From: an uncultured Roseateles sp.
GTDB taxonomy: Bacteria; Pseudomonadota; Gammaproteobacteria; Burkholderiales; Burkholderiaceae_C
DNA length: 64,000 nucleotides
Assembly: GCF_945956965.1 (NCBI RefSeq)
Contig: NZ_CAMFJS010000014.1
Coordinates: 62,001 to 126,000, forward strand
Reading direction: 5' to 3'
Shown here: positions 50,764 to 60,790 of the stretch, one piece after another
How the letters are laid out: each line of letters begins with the position of its first letter
Position numbering within the stretch: position 1 is the stretch's first letter
Translations under genes and position numbers: made by a program
Notes under the pieces: model-generated
What the model was told of the DNA's origin: nothing
Databases searched by the model: none
What the model saw: only the letters and a program-made list of their open reading frames with translations

Positions 50764-52485
50764 TTATTCATTTGTTGCGGCCAGCACTTCTTCCAGGGTG
50801 GTCACGCCTGCCCGCACCTTGACCAGGCCAAACTGACGCAAGTCACGCACGCCTTCTTGCTGGGCTTGCACGGCGATGTCCATGGCCGAGCCTTCGGCTA
50901 GGATGATGCGCTGGATCGCCTCAGTGATGGGCATGACTTGGTAGAGGCCTACCCGACCGCGGTAGCCATTGGTGCAATTGGCGCAGCCCACGGCGCGGTA
51001 CTGCTTCCAGGAGCCGTCCAGCTCTTCTTCGGCAAAACCGGCGCGCAGTAAAGCGTCGCGTGGATATTCGGCGGGCGCCTTGCAGTTTTCGCACAGCCGC
51101 CGCACCAGGCGCTGGGCCGTGATCAGCAAGACGCTGGACGCGATATTGAAGGGCGCCACGCCCATATTCAGCAAGCGGCTGAGTGTCTTGGGCGCGTCAT
51201 TGGTGTGCAGGGTGGACATCACCATATGGCCGGTTTGCGCGGCTTTGATGGCGATGTCAGCCGTCTCCAGGTCGCGAATCTCACCGACCATGATGATGTC
51301 GGGATCCTGGCGCAGGAAGGACTTCAGCGCGGCCGAGAAGCCCAGGCCGGCCTTGTCGTTCACGTTCACCTGGTTGATGCCGGGCAAGTTGATTTCGGCC
51401 GGATCCTCGACGGTGGAGATGTTCACGCCGGGCTGGTTGAGGATGTTCAAGCAGGTGTACAGCGACACCGTCTTGCCCGAGCCGGTCGGGCCGGTGACCA
51501 GCACCATGCCGTAGGGCCGCGAAATGGCGGCCAGCAAGCGGTCTTTCTCGATCTTCTCGTAGCCCAGGGCATCAATGCCCAGCTTGGCCGAGGAGGGGTC
51601 AAGAATACGGATCACGATCTTCTCGCCGAACAGGGTCGGCAAGGTGGAGATCCGGAAGTCGATCGCCTTGGCGCCGAACTTGAGCTTCATGCGCCCGTCT
51701 TGCGGGATGCGGCGCTCGGCGATGTCCAGGCGCGACAGCACCTTGATGCGAGAGGCCAGCTTGTCCTTGATGGCGATGGGCGGCTGGGTGATTTCGCGCA
51801 ACTCACCGTCGACCCGGAAGCGCACGCGGTAATGGAACTCGTAGGGCTCGAAATGCAAGTCCGAGGCGCGCAGATTGATGGCGTCCACCAGCATTTTTTG
51901 CAGGAAGCGCACCACCGGCGCGTCTTCCACATCGGCCAGTTCGGCCGCCTCTTGCTGGGGCGCGTTTTCCTCGTCGGTGATGTCGAACTCAAAGTCGCCG
52001 CCAGCGAGTTGCTCCAGGGCCTCGCTGGCGCTGGAGGCGGAGCCTTGAAGCATGCGGGTGAGCTTGTCGTGCTCGACGATCACCCATTCGGGGCTGAGTT
52101 GGGTGGCGAACTTGATGCGCTCGACCACGTCCTGATCGGTCGGGTCGGCCCCGCCGATGAAAAGCCGGTTGCCGCGCCGGCCCAGCACCATGATTTGATA
52201 CTGCTGGGCCAGTTTGGCGTCGACGATGTCGCGCGGCATGCGCTGCACATCCATTGCGCTAATGTCCAGCAGCGGCAAAGACAGCGCGGTCGACAAGGTG
52301 TGTGCCAACTCGGCCGAGCTGATCGTGCCTGCCGCAATGACCGCATTGACGAAGCTGGTCTTTTTCTCGCGGGCCTGCCGCATCAACTCCTCGGCCTGCT
52401 TTTGCGGCAGCTTGCCCGCATGCACCAGCATGCGGGCTACGCCCGAAAGGGCGGATTGAGGCGGCTCGGCCAGGGTGGGTTCCAC
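50764..52485 (-). CDS. pilB: Type IV pilus assembly ATPase PilB
   Basis: 573-residue hexameric ATPase that powers pilus extension. The N-terminal MshEN-like domain (LSGVARMLVHAGKLPQKQAEEL) is followed by the N2 domain and the motor domain with Walker A GPTGSGKT near residues 330-337, Asp box EDPAEINLPGINQ, Walker B QDPDIIMVGEIRDLETAD and His box TGHMVMSTLHTND. A zinc-binding tetracysteine, CENCKAP and CANCTNGY, is present. GTG 52485 is chosen by family length; further upstream the frame lacks homology. Confidence 0.94.
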   Translation of the reverse strand: MEPTLAEPPQSALSGVARMLVHAGKLPQKQAEELMRQAREKKTSFVNAVIAAGTISSAELAHTLSTALSLPLLDISAMDVQRMPRDIVDAKLAQQYQIMVLGRRGNRLFIGGADPTDQDVVERIKFATQLSPEWVIVEHDKLTRMLQGSASSASEALEQLAGGDFEFDITDEENAPQQEAAELADVEDAPVVRFLQKMLVDAINLRASDLHFEPYEFHYRVRFRVDGELREITQPPIAIKDKLASRIKVLSRLDIAERRIPQDGRMKLKFGAKAIDFRISTLPTLFGEKIVIRILDPSSAKLGIDALGYEKIEKDRLLAAISRPYGMVLVTGPTGSGKTVSLYTCLNILNQPGVNISTVEDPAEINLPGINQVNVNDKAGLGFSAALKSFLRQDPDIIMVGEIRDLETADIAIKAAQTGHMVMSTLHTNDAPKTLSRLLNMGVAPFNIASSVLLITAQRLVRRLCENCKAPAEYPRDALLRAGFAEEELDGSWKQYRAVGCANCTNGYRGRVGLYQVMPITEAIQRIILAEGSAMDIAVQAQQEGVRDLRQFGLVKVRAGVTTLEEVLAATNE

Positions 52486-52604
52486 GAAGAATCTCTGTCT
52501 TTGCTGTTTGTCGAGGGCTGTCCAGCCCCAGTTTGAAGGGGTGTGGCGCAGGGGCGTCAGTGCGGCACTGTAAACCGTGGCGCCCTCATTGCCTGTAGCA
52601 AAGT

Positions 52605-52670
52605 GTGCGCTAGCGCACGATTTGCCTCCGTCTGAGCGGCCGTGCTGCACTCAGGCAGCACGATTTGCCT
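52605..52670. repeat. Two repeated hairpin units between MCP and pilB
   Basis: The 13-mer GCACGATTTGCCT occurs twice (52615-52627 and 52658-52670). Each copy is one arm of an inverted repeat: a 14-base palindrome GTGCGCTAGCGCAC (52605-52618), and CGTGCTGC / GCAGCACG (52641-52662). The structure lies in the 185-base gap that should hold the pilB promoter or leader. Confidence 0.6.
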
Positions 52671-54215
52671 TTAGAAGAAGTCCACATGCGAGCCACCATG
52701 GCTTTGGCTGGGGCCTGCCACGACCCTTGCGGCGACGCTGGCCCGTGCCGCTGCTGCTGCGGCCACGGCGGCTTGCGCGGCCACCAAAAAGTCGGCGACT
52801 GCGGCGTCATCGCCGAGCCGGAATGTGCTCAACACCTCGGCCAGAGCCACGGCTTGCTCCAGCAATTCATGGGCGATTTCCCCCGAGCGCTCGGCCACAT
52901 GGACGTTTTGCCGGGTCACCTCATCGAGCTCTTTGACCGAGGCTGCCACGACCTCCAGGCCCTGGGCATGCTCGGAGTTGTCCGCGGTCAGGCTGTCAAA
53001 CACGTCTCCGACCCGTTTCACCGAGGCCACCAGATCCACCATGGTGGATCCCGCCTCATCGGCCAGCTTGGCGCCTCGCTCGACCGTTGCTAGCGAGGCC
53101 GAGATCAAGCCCTTGATCTCCTGTGCCGCCTCGGCGGAGCGGCCGGCCAGGCGCCGCACTTCGCTGGCCACCACGGCAAAGCCGCGCCCTTGCTCGCCCG
53201 CACGGGCCGCTTCCACGGCGGCATTCAGTGCCAGGATATTGGTTTGGAAGGCAATCGCGTCGATCACCGAGGTGATGTCGGTGATCTTGCGCGAGGACTG
53301 CTCAATCTCCTGCATGGCGCTGACCATTTGCGACACCACGTGGCCGCCCTGGGTGGCCATGGTCGATGATGTCTTGGAGAGCTCCAATGCCTCTTTGGAG
53401 GCCTGTGCGCTGGCCTGCACAATCATGGTGATCTGCTCCAAGCTCATGGCCGCATCTTTCAGGCCGTTGGCGGTGCGGTCGGTGCGCGACAGCAATTCAC
53501 CGCTGGTGCTGCCCACCTCTTCGGCGGCACGGTGCATGCTGAACAGTGCCTCGCGAACCAGGCGCAGAGCGGCAGCCATGCGCTGCTGCACATCTCTAAG
53601 TCGGCCGCCCACCTTGGACGCGGTGCGGACGGCATCGAGGTTGAGGCGTATCGGGCCGTCCTGGCCCATGGCGTTGACCAGAAATGCCATTTCAAACGTT
53701 TCGCCGGCGCGCTTTTGCAGTTGTCTGGCTGCGCCCATCAAGAAGGCGCACAGCACGAGCAGAAAGCCCATGTCGGCGAAGAGACCCCAGCGTTCGCCCG
53801 TTGCGTGGACATAAAGCGGCATTTGGGCGGTGCTTAAGGCCGGGGCCCCCAAGTGGTAGGCGGCCAGCAGGCTGCCCATATAGGCAATGACCACCCAGTC
53901 GCCGTAAGGCAGCATCAGGCAAAGACTGACGTAGACATTGGCATGGATGGAGGTGGACCCCTGGGTGATTTGCAATTGCAGCGCCACCAGAATGACTAGT
54001 ACGGTGGCCAGCAGCAGGCGGTTATTGAGGCTGCCGCCCCAGAAGTGATAAGCCAGGCCGCAGGCCATCAGGCAGGGGATGCTGACGAGCAGCGCCAAGG
54101 ATGTGGCCTGGTTGTAAAAGCCCAGACCCATGCACAACAAGGCATTCGCCACCACCACCATCAGCATGGTGAGATCCTGGCGCCTGTTACTGTTCAGAAG
54201 AGCAGGGTTGTTCAT
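52671..54215 (-). CDS. Methyl-accepting chemotaxis protein with a multi-pass membrane sensor
   Basis: 514-residue receptor. The N-terminal half has about six membrane helices (such as [34 protein letters not shown] and [17 protein letters not shown]) with no large periplasmic domain and no clear HAMP. The C-terminal signalling domain has the hairpin tip [35 protein letters not shown]. An Ala-rich tail ends the protein. ATG 54215 is chosen; ATG 54227 is possible. It lies between pilB and the che genes, on the same strand as pilB, but no stimulus can be assigned. A sensor in the membrane plane, for example for redox state or membrane state, is only a guess. Confidence 0.85.
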   Translation of the reverse strand: MNNPALLNSNRRQDLTMLMVVVANALLCMGLGFYNQATSLALLVSIPCLMACGLAYHFWGGSLNNRLLLATVLVILVALQLQITQGSTSIHANVYVSLCLMLPYGDWVVIAYMGSLLAAYHLGAPALSTAQMPLYVHATGERWGLFADMGFLLVLCAFLMGAARQLQKRAGETFEMAFLVNAMGQDGPIRLNLDAVRTASKVGGRLRDVQQRMAAALRLVREALFSMHRAAEEVGSTSGELLSRTDRTANGLKDAAMSLEQITMIVQASAQASKEALELSKTSSTMATQGGHVVSQMVSAMQEIEQSSRKITDITSVIDAIAFQTNILALNAAVEAARAGEQGRGFAVVASEVRRLAGRSAEAAQEIKGLISASLATVERGAKLADEAGSTMVDLVASVKRVGDVFDSLTADNSEHAQGLEVVAASVKELDEVTRQNVHVAERSGEIAHELLEQAVALAEVLSTFRLGDDAAVADFLVAAQAAVAAAAAARASVAARVVAGPSQSHGGSHVDFF

Positions 54216-54414
54216 GCGAGTGATCATCCTCAGGATGCGGGTGCTAGGTGCGCGGCGCCAGCCAACTGGGCCGTACGCTGTACCCACTTAGTTTGTACGT
54301 TTTTTTGCATACCGTCTGCAAGCGAGTGATTGCAAATCGGGTGCTTTTCTTCCCACTACTGCGCCGCGATCAGGCATCATGGGAAAGCGTCGTCAATGCC
54401 AAGAGGTGTAAATC

Positions 54415-54780
54415 GTGAAGAAGATTCTCATCGTGGAAGATCAGGAAGAGATTCGGGAACTGATCCGCGTAACGCTTGAGTTTGATGACTACGACATTCA
54501 AGAAGCGCCGAATGGCGACGAGGGTCTGCGCAAGGCCGCCAGCTTCCGGCCCGACCTGATCTTGTTGGACGTGATGATGCCGGGCGGATTGAATGGTTTG
54601 CAGGTTTGCCAGCGCATCAAGTCTGACGCTGCGCTCAAACGTACCAAGGTGATTTTGCTGACCGCACGCGGTCAGGAAGCCGACCGCCAGGCGGGCTTGC
54701 AAGCCGGGGCGGATGAGTACTTGATCAAGCCCTTCAGTCCCTTGGAGTTGATGAAGGTGATTGGCAAAGTGATACGCTGA
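54415..54780 (+). CDS. Single-domain response regulator (CheY-like)
   Basis: 121-residue receiver. The phosphoacceptor is Asp52 in LLDVMMPGG, acid pocket Glu8-Asp9, Thr83 in LLTARGQ and Lys105 in IKPF. GTG start with AGAGG upstream. The DVMMPGGLNG loop and the fit of its surface resemble PilG/PilH-type and stand-alone regulators more than flagellar CheY. It is divergent from the MCP and convergent with cheB, so it is transcribed on its own. Its target, flagellar or pilus motor or a diguanylate cyclase, is unknown. Confidence 0.86.
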   Translation: MKKILIVEDQEEIRELIRVTLEFDDYDIQEAPNGDEGLRKAASFRPDLILLDVMMPGGLNGLQVCQRIKSDAALKRTKVILLTARGQEADRQAGLQAGADEYLIKPFSPLELMKVIGKVIR

Positions 54781-54845
54781 ATTCGGCTTCGAGTTTGCCT
54801 GCCTGGAGGCCGGGCTCTGCATGGCGCGGCAAGTGCGCAAGATGC

Positions 54846-55946
54846 TCATACCCCTTGGCTGCATAGCCTGAGCAGGGCGGCCGGCATGGCCGACAAGGCC
54901 ACCACATGTTGGGCGGCCCCCATTTCCGCCGCGGCCTTTGGCATGCCGTAGACCACGCAGCTGGCCTCGTCCTGCGCCAGAGTGCTGGCACCGGCCTTGC
55001 GCATCTCCAGCAGGCCGCGGGCACCGTCTTCGCCCATGCCGGTAAAGATCGCGCCGATGGCGTTGCGGCCCGCGCATTGCGCCACCGACTTGAACAGCAC
55101 ATCCACCGAGGGCTTGTGGTGATTGACCAGCGGGCCGTCGCGCACTTCCACCACATATTGCGCGCCGCTGCGCCTGAGTTGCATATGCCGCCCGCCGGGT
55201 GCCACCAGCACGCGGCCGTTGATGACGCGGTCGCCGTCCTTGGCTTCCAGCACTTCCAGCTCACTCATGCTGTTGAGTCGGGTGGCGAAGGACTGTGTGA
55301 ATTTCTCAGGCATGTGTTGCACCAGCACGATGCCGGGCATGGTGCGCGGGAGCTGGCGCAGCACGGCCTCAATGGTTTGCACGCCGCCGGTTGAGCTGCC
55401 AAAGGCGATCACCCGGTCGGTGGTTTCTGCCATGGCGGCATTGCTGGCGAAGCTGCTGCTGCTCAAACTGCCAGTCACGCTGGCGGCCATGCTCGGCTTG
55501 GCGCCGCTCTGCGGGCCTTCTGCTGCGATTGGCATGACCCGCACATTGGCCCGCGCGGCGGCCCTGACCATGCCGACCAAGCCATTGCCGGGGTCTTCGA
55601 GAAAATCGCGCAGCCCGAGCTTGGGCTTGGTAACGAAACCCACTGCCCCGGCCGCTAGCGCCTGCATGGTGGTTTCGCAGCCGGCCTCGGTGAGGGTGGA
55701 GCACATCACCACCGGCATCGGGTGCTCGCGCATCAGGCGCTTGAGAAAGCTGATGCCATCCATGCGCGGCATTTCCACATCCAGCACGATCACATCGGGC
55801 CAGGCCGCTTCTAGCTTGGGCCAGGCGAACAGGGGGTCGCTGGCGGTGATGGTGACCCGGATGCCCGCCGCTTCAAGCAAGCCACTCAGATGCTTGCGCA
55901 CCACGGCGGAGTCATCAATCACGGCAACCTGCAGTGCTTGGCTCAT
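54846..55946 (-). CDS. cheB: Protein-glutamate methylesterase/deamidase CheB
   Basis: 366-residue receptor methylesterase activated by CheA phosphorylation. The receiver domain has Asp56 (VLDVEMP); a Ser/Ala-rich linker of about 25 residues (150-175) follows. The esterase triad is Ser185 (GSSTGG), His211 (VQHMP) and Asp307 (GMGEDGA), with spacing 26 and 96 as in characterised CheB. It ends the cheA-mcp-mcp-cheW-cheR-cheD-cheB run. Confidence 0.95.
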   Translation of the reverse strand: MSQALQVAVIDDSAVVRKHLSGLLEAAGIRVTITASDPLFAWPKLEAAWPDVIVLDVEMPRMDGISFLKRLMREHPMPVVMCSTLTEAGCETTMQALAAGAVGFVTKPKLGLRDFLEDPGNGLVGMVRAAARANVRVMPIAAEGPQSGAKPSMAASVTGSLSSSSFASNAAMAETTDRVIAFGSSTGGVQTIEAVLRQLPRTMPGIVLVQHMPEKFTQSFATRLNSMSELEVLEAKDGDRVINGRVLVAPGGRHMQLRRSGAQYVVEVRDGPLVNHHKPSVDVLFKSVAQCAGRNAIGAIFTGMGEDGARGLLEMRKAGASTLAQDEASCVVYGMPKAAAEMGAAQHVVALSAMPAALLRLCSQGV

Positions 55947-55980
55947 CGATGCATTCTCTCTGCAGTCTTGTTGATTCAGC

Positions 55981-56580
55981 TTATCTGGAGGCGGCGCCGC
56001 GCTTGATCTCGACTTTGCCGCTGGGCAGGTCCAGGGTCACGGTGCGGGGCACGAAGTCGCCCACATCGACGTCCTGCAATTGAAAGCCGTGTTCGTCGAT
56101 CAAGGCCCAGCCGCGCTCGATATTGCGCTGGCCCACATTGAACTTGACGTTCACGCCATCCGGCATGGTGTCGGCGCCGCCATAAAGGTGGGCGAGATAG
56201 TCCCTGGGCTGGGTGCCGCTTTGTTTGATGGATTGCAGCAGCAATTCCACCGCTTCGTCACCATAGCGACCGTCCAGCGGTGACTGACCGCGGGAGCTGC
56301 GCGAAGGCAGCAGAAAGTGACACATGCCGCCGATGCGTTTGCTGGGATGCCACAGCGTGATGGCCACGCAGGAGCCCAGCAGCGTGCGCAATTGCAGCCC
56401 CTGGCCGAAATGCCATTGCCCGGGCATCAGGTGCAGTACCTTGGGGACGATGATGGCGGCAGCGCCGGGTGTGCTTGGCGCGACAGGACTAGGCGGTACC
56501 GGCGGCGTGATTGGCGCCATGGTGCGTTTTGGCGCCGCCCCGAGAGGCGCCGCCGGGGGGCGGACGAAGGGCTTGGTCAT
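55981..56580 (-). CDS. cheD: Chemoreceptor glutamine deamidase CheD
   Basis: 199-residue deamidase of receptor glutamines. The catalytic Cys71 is in LGSCVAITLWHP and His88 in GGMCHFLLP; other blocks are YGDEAVELLLQ and LYGGADTM, and the C-terminal NVGQRNIERGWALIDE. A Pro-rich N-terminal extension of about 45 residues is not part of the fold. It lies between cheR and cheB, 34 bases before cheB. Confidence 0.94.
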   Translation of the reverse strand: MTKPFVRPPAAPLGAAPKRTMAPITPPVPPSPVAPSTPGAAAIIVPKVLHLMPGQWHFGQGLQLRTLLGSCVAITLWHPSKRIGGMCHFLLPSRSSRGQSPLDGRYGDEAVELLLQSIKQSGTQPRDYLAHLYGGADTMPDGVNVKFNVGQRNIERGWALIDEHGFQLQDVDVGDFVPRTVTLDLPSGKVEIKRGAASR

Positions 56581-56598
56581 TTCATCATCACCCTGGGG

Positions 56599-57411
56599 TC
56601 AAGCGTGTTGATAGATGGCTGGCGCAACGGCGTTGAGGGGCAAATCCAATGCCGCCAGTGATTCAGCGTGACCGGGGTAAAGCACGCCGCCGGGTTTGAG
56701 TCGTTCAATCACCCTGCTGACAATGGCACGTTTGGCCGGTGCATCAAAGTAAATCAAGACATTACGCAGAAAAATCACATCGAACAAGGGCAGGTCGGTG
56801 GGCAGCGGCTGCATCAGATTGGCGCACTGGAAGCGAACCCGCGCGCGCAATTCGCGCTGGATCAGCAAGGTGCCTTCGTAAGGTCCTTCGCCGCGCAGGC
56901 AAAAGCGGCGCAGATAGTCTTTGCTGGTGTCGCGCGCGCGCTCCATGGGGTAGAGACCGCGGCGCGCGCTGGCCACGACCGAGGACGAGAGATCGGTGCC
57001 ACGGACCGACCAAGGGCCGCTGCCGAGTTTGTCGGCCAGCACCATGGCGATGCTGTAGGCCTCTTCGCCGGAGGAGGACGCGCCGCTCCAGACCAGGAAC
57101 TCGCTCTTGCTGTCCCTGCTTTTTGCGCTTTCGGCCCGGCGCGCTAAATCTTCAAAATGGGCGGGCTCACGGAAGAAATAGGTTTCGTTGGTGGTGAGCT
57201 TGTCCACCACGCTGGTCAGCATGCTGTCGGGCATCTGGCCGCGCACCATCTTCTGCACGAAGTTGTTCAAGTCCGGTTCACCGGAATCGGCGGCCAGTTT
57301 TTGCAGGCGGCTTTGCACCAAGGCGTGCTTGGCCTCGGTCAGGCGGATTCCCGAGATGCGATGAAACAAATCGGTAATCGCCGTGAAGGACTGGGCGGAC
57401 AGATGGCTCAT
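56599..57411 (-). CDS. cheR: Chemotaxis protein methyltransferase CheR
   Basis: 270-residue SAM-dependent methyltransferase of receptor glutamates. The N-terminal helical domain (ITDLFHRISGIRLTEAKHALVQSRLQK) is followed by TTNETYFFREPAHFEDL and the SAM site WSGASSSGEEAYSIAM, where the more usual cysteine of the AGCSTGEE motif is replaced by Ser. DVIFLRNVLIYFD and GGVLYPGHAESL end the fold. ATG 57411 gives normal length; a TTG at 57462 would overlap cheW. Confidence 0.94.
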   Translation of the reverse strand: MSHLSAQSFTAITDLFHRISGIRLTEAKHALVQSRLQKLAADSGEPDLNNFVQKMVRGQMPDSMLTSVVDKLTTNETYFFREPAHFEDLARRAESAKSRDSKSEFLVWSGASSSGEEAYSIAMVLADKLGSGPWSVRGTDLSSSVVASARRGLYPMERARDTSKDYLRRFCLRGEGPYEGTLLIQRELRARVRFQCANLMQPLPTDLPLFDVIFLRNVLIYFDAPAKRAIVSRVIERLKPGGVLYPGHAESLAALDLPLNAVAPAIYQHA

Positions 57412-57442
57412 TGCGTGGGCTGCTGAGGTGCAGAGGGCGCGC

Positions 57443-58054
57443 TCAGGCGCTGTGGGGATCAACCATCAGTGCCGCCAGTGCGGCGGGTGACAGCACCTGG
57501 TCGAGATTCAGCAGCGCCGCATAACTGCCGCGCACATTAACCATGCCGGCGAGAAGGTCAGCCGAAACAGCCACGCCCAGCGTGGGGGCGGGCTCGATGC
57601 GTTGGCTGTCGACCTCCAGCACCTCGTACACCGCGTCCACCAGCACGCCGGCAATCAGCCGGCCGTGCTCATCATCTCCCTTGGCTTCCACCACGATGAT
57701 GGCGCTGCGCCGACCCAACTCGGTGCGGCCGAAGCCGAAGCGGGCATTCAAATCGATGACAGGCACCACGGCGCCGCGAAGATTCATCACGCCGCGCACA
57801 AAGTCTGGCGTTTGCGGCAGCGGGGTCATGCGGCCCACCTCCAGAATTTCGCGCACCGTCTCGATCGGCACCACCAAGGTTTCGCGCCCAACGGCCATGC
57901 GCAGCAATTGCTGCATCGGCCCGGCTTTGGCCTGGGCGGCCATGGCGCCACGCACAAGGTCGGCCGGAGCACCTTGGTAGCCCTTTCCCCCCAACCCTGC
58001 GCCCGTCGCTGTGTCCATGGTCGTCCCCGCTGCCGCGCTCGTTGCCGTGTTCAT
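57443..58054 (-). CDS. cheW: Chemotaxis adaptor CheW
   Basis: 203-residue coupling protein joining receptors to CheA. The CheW fold is seen as VPIETVREILEVGRMTPLPQTPDFVRGVMNLRGAVVPVIDLNARFGF (in segments), VDAVYEVLEV and GMVNVRGSYAALLNLDQVL. The N-terminal 40 residues are low-complexity Ala/Gly/Thr. The upper start ATG 58054 may be replaced by ATG 58018. It is between the MCP and cheR. Confidence 0.93.
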   Translation of the reverse strand: MNTATSAAAGTTMDTATGAGLGGKGYQGAPADLVRGAMAAQAKAGPMQQLLRMAVGRETLVVPIETVREILEVGRMTPLPQTPDFVRGVMNLRGAVVPVIDLNARFGFGRTELGRRSAIIVVEAKGDDEHGRLIAGVLVDAVYEVLEVDSQRIEPAPTLGVAVSADLLAGMVNVRGSYAALLNLDQVLSPAALAALMVDPHSA

Positions 58055-58063
58055 CGCAGTTCC

Positions 58064-60730
58064 TCAGAAGCGCTTGAAATAGGACTCATCAACGTCATCC
58101 GGCCCGGCCCCTCCGGCCTCTATCGTGCCGCGCTGTGGCAGCCTGGCCATGCTGGTGGTGTTGTTACGGGTGGGGGCGGGACTGCCTGCAGGCTTGCCAC
58201 CGGCACTGCCGCCGCCTGGCCGATAGTTGGCGTGCGGCGTGGTGCCGCTGGGCTTGGCGCTGCCACGCGGCGATGGCGAGTTCGAGCGCGATTGGTCATC
58301 AGCCAGCCGGAAGAAGGCCATCTGCTCTTGCAATTGCGCCGCTTGGGCCGAGAGTTCCTCGGCCGTGGCCGAAAGCTGCTCGGACGCCGAGGCCGTCTGT
58401 TGGGTGGTGGCTGAAAGGTGGTTCATCGCGGCGGTGATTTGTGCCACGCCTTCACTTTGCTCGCCCGAGGCGGCCGAAATCTCCTGCACCAACTCGGAGG
58501 TCTTTTGGATCGAGGGCACCATATTGCCGAGCAGCTTGCCGGCCTTCTCCGCCAGCATGACGCTGGAGCCGGCCAGAGTGCCGATCTCTTGTGCGGCCAC
58601 TTGGCTGCGTTCAGCCAGTTTGCGAACTTCGGCGGCCACCACGGCAAAGCCCTTGCCATGCTCGCCGGCCCGCGCCGCCTCAATGGCGGCGTTGAGTGCC
58701 AGCAGATTGGTTTGATAGGCGATGTCGTCAATGATGGAAATCTTGCTGGCGATGGACTTCATCGCATCCGCCGTCATGCCGACCGCCTGGCCACCGTCCA
58801 GGGCTTCTTGCGCGGCCTTGGTGGCCATGCCGTCGGTGATGTTGGCACTGTCGGCGTTCTGTTTGACCGAGGACGCCATCTCCTGCAGCGAGGCCGTTGT
58901 TTGCTCTACGCTGGCGGCTTGCTGCGACGCGGAGTGGGAGAGTGATTGCGAGGTTTGCGAGACCTGCTCCGAGGCGCTGGAGAGCTGATCCGCAGCGGCG
59001 CGCACTTCCTTGATGGTGCCGCTGACGGTTTCCACCAGCGAGTTGAACTTCTCCCCCAGCATGCGGAAGAAGGGCTCCTTGCCCTCCAGGCCAATGCGGC
59101 TGGCGAAGTCGCCTTGGTTGGCGCCGTCCACCATGCTGCTGACTTCTTGCTCGGCCGCCACTTCCGCGCTGCGGTCCTTCCACTCGACCACGGTGCCCAG
59201 TCGGGTGCCCGTCGCGTCATTGATGGGATTGGCGATCAGGCTGAAGGTGAGCGCGCCCACCTTGATCTCGGTCTTGTACTCGCCTTTGAGCGCGCCCAGC
59301 AGATTGCGTTGATGGTTGGGGTTGCGGTGGAACTGGTCGAAATTGCTGCCGACGATGCGGCGCGCGTCAAAGGCCGGCAGCACCTTGCGCAACTCGCCCT
59401 CGTTGCGTTGCATCATCTGCGCGACTGAGGCGTTGTTGTAGATGATCTTGCCGTCGGGGTCGGCAATCATGACGTTGGTGGAGCAGATGTCCAGGGCTTG
59501 CTTGACGCGGGTGGTCTCAGCGGCCAGTGCGCTTTCGCGCTCTTGCGCGGCCAGTTCGGCCGTCATGTCTTTCCACTCCACCACGGTGCCTAGTCGCCGG
59601 CCATCGGCGATCACCGGGTTGACGATCAAGTCAAAGCGCCGCCCGCCCAGGGTTAGGCGGGTTTGATGGGCGCCGCTGAGGCGGTCCAGCAGGCCGCGCT
59701 GGTGGGCTGGATTCTTGTGGAAGCTGTCAATATTGCTGCCGATCACGCTGGCGGCGCTGAAGCGCGGCAGGTCTTTGCGGATGTCGGCCTCCGCATGGCT
59801 CAACATGGCTTGCAGCGAGGCATTGCCGTAAATGATGTTGTAGCCGGTATCCGCCACCATCATGTTCGTGGCGGCTACATCCAGGGCCTGGCGGATGCGC
59901 TCCGCTGCTTCGCTGCGTTTCTTGGTGTCGGCGAATTCGAAGCCCAGGCGCGTCTGCACGCGCTTGAGGGCGAGTTGCATGGCCGTCAACTCATCATTGC
60001 CGTCCACGCTGACGATGCCGTCAAAGCGCGCTTGGCCGAACTTCTCCAGCTGGCTGCCGGCCTGCGCCAGACCCTTGCGCAGGCGCCGGGTGAGAGCGGC
60101 CAGGCCCCAGGAGCCCGCCAGGCCCAGCACCAAGGCCGCAGCGGCAAGCGGCCATTGCCGCCCGGGCAGGGCATGGCCAAGACCGGCGCCGCTCAAGCCC
60201 ACCGCCACGGTGCACACCGCCACCTTGCTGGCCTGGCTCATCGCGGCGATGAGCCGGCCCAGGCCGTCCAGCAGGCCGGTCTTGACGCCGCGCCCGTCGC
60301 GGATTTCCCATGCCGCTGCCTTGCCCTCCTTGAACAGGCGGTAGAGGCCATCGGCGGCCGCCACCTGCTCGCGGCTGGGTCGGGTGCGCACCGACAAATA
60401 GCCCACCACCGTTTCGCCCTCTTTGAGCGGCGTGGCATTGGCCACCACCCAGTAGAAGTCGCCGTTCTTGCAGCGGTTCTTGACTAGGCCGGTCCAGGGG
60501 CGCCCGGCCTTGAGGGTGGCCCACATATCGGCAAAGGCTTCTTCCGGCATGTCCGGATGGCGCACGATGTTGTGGGGCTGGCCGATCAGCTCGGCTTCGG
60601 CGAAGCCGCTGGCTTCGAGGAAGTCGTCATTGATATAGGTGATCTTGCCCTTGAGGTCGGTGCGCGACACGATGGTCATGCCTTCTCGGAGCAAGTATTC
60701 CTGTTGAGTGACCGGCAAATTACTACGCAT
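58064..60730 (-). CDS. Methyl-accepting chemotaxis protein, Aer-like with three PAS domains
   Basis: 888-residue receptor. The first PAS resembles the Aer redox sensor ([31 protein letters not shown] and [18 protein letters not shown]), suggesting FAD binding. Two hydrophobic segments follow (residues about 165-210), then two related PAS-like modules, each with a (N)MM/V-ADP/T-G-IIY-N--- and GSN-D-FH-NP-HQR-LL pattern. The signalling domain has the tip ([28 protein letters not shown]). The Pro/Ser-rich tail ends ESYFKRF, not in a CheR-binding NWETF-type pentapeptide. It is a paralogue of the next MCP. Confidence 0.9.
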   Translation of the reverse strand: MRSNLPVTQQEYLLREGMTIVSRTDLKGKITYINDDFLEASGFAEAELIGQPHNIVRHPDMPEEAFADMWATLKAGRPWTGLVKNRCKNGDFYWVVANATPLKEGETVVGYLSVRTRPSREQVAAADGLYRLFKEGKAAAWEIRDGRGVKTGLLDGLGRLIAAMSQASKVAVCTVAVGLSGAGLGHALPGRQWPLAAAALVLGLAGSWGLAALTRRLRKGLAQAGSQLEKFGQARFDGIVSVDGNDELTAMQLALKRVQTRLGFEFADTKKRSEAAERIRQALDVAATNMMVADTGYNIIYGNASLQAMLSHAEADIRKDLPRFSAASVIGSNIDSFHKNPAHQRGLLDRLSGAHQTRLTLGGRRFDLIVNPVIADGRRLGTVVEWKDMTAELAAQERESALAAETTRVKQALDICSTNVMIADPDGKIIYNNASVAQMMQRNEGELRKVLPAFDARRIVGSNFDQFHRNPNHQRNLLGALKGEYKTEIKVGALTFSLIANPINDATGTRLGTVVEWKDRSAEVAAEQEVSSMVDGANQGDFASRIGLEGKEPFFRMLGEKFNSLVETVSGTIKEVRAAADQLSSASEQVSQTSQSLSHSASQQAASVEQTTASLQEMASSVKQNADSANITDGMATKAAQEALDGGQAVGMTADAMKSIASKISIIDDIAYQTNLLALNAAIEAARAGEHGKGFAVVAAEVRKLAERSQVAAQEIGTLAGSSVMLAEKAGKLLGNMVPSIQKTSELVQEISAASGEQSEGVAQITAAMNHLSATTQQTASASEQLSATAEELSAQAAQLQEQMAFFRLADDQSRSNSPSPRGSAKPSGTTPHANYRPGGGSAGGKPAGSPAPTRNNTTSMARLPQRGTIEAGGAGPDDVDESYFKRF

Positions 60731-60790
60731 GGCATTGGTCTTTCATGGCGGGAATACGGCAGGAATGCGGCGGGTGATTACGGCGGCTGC

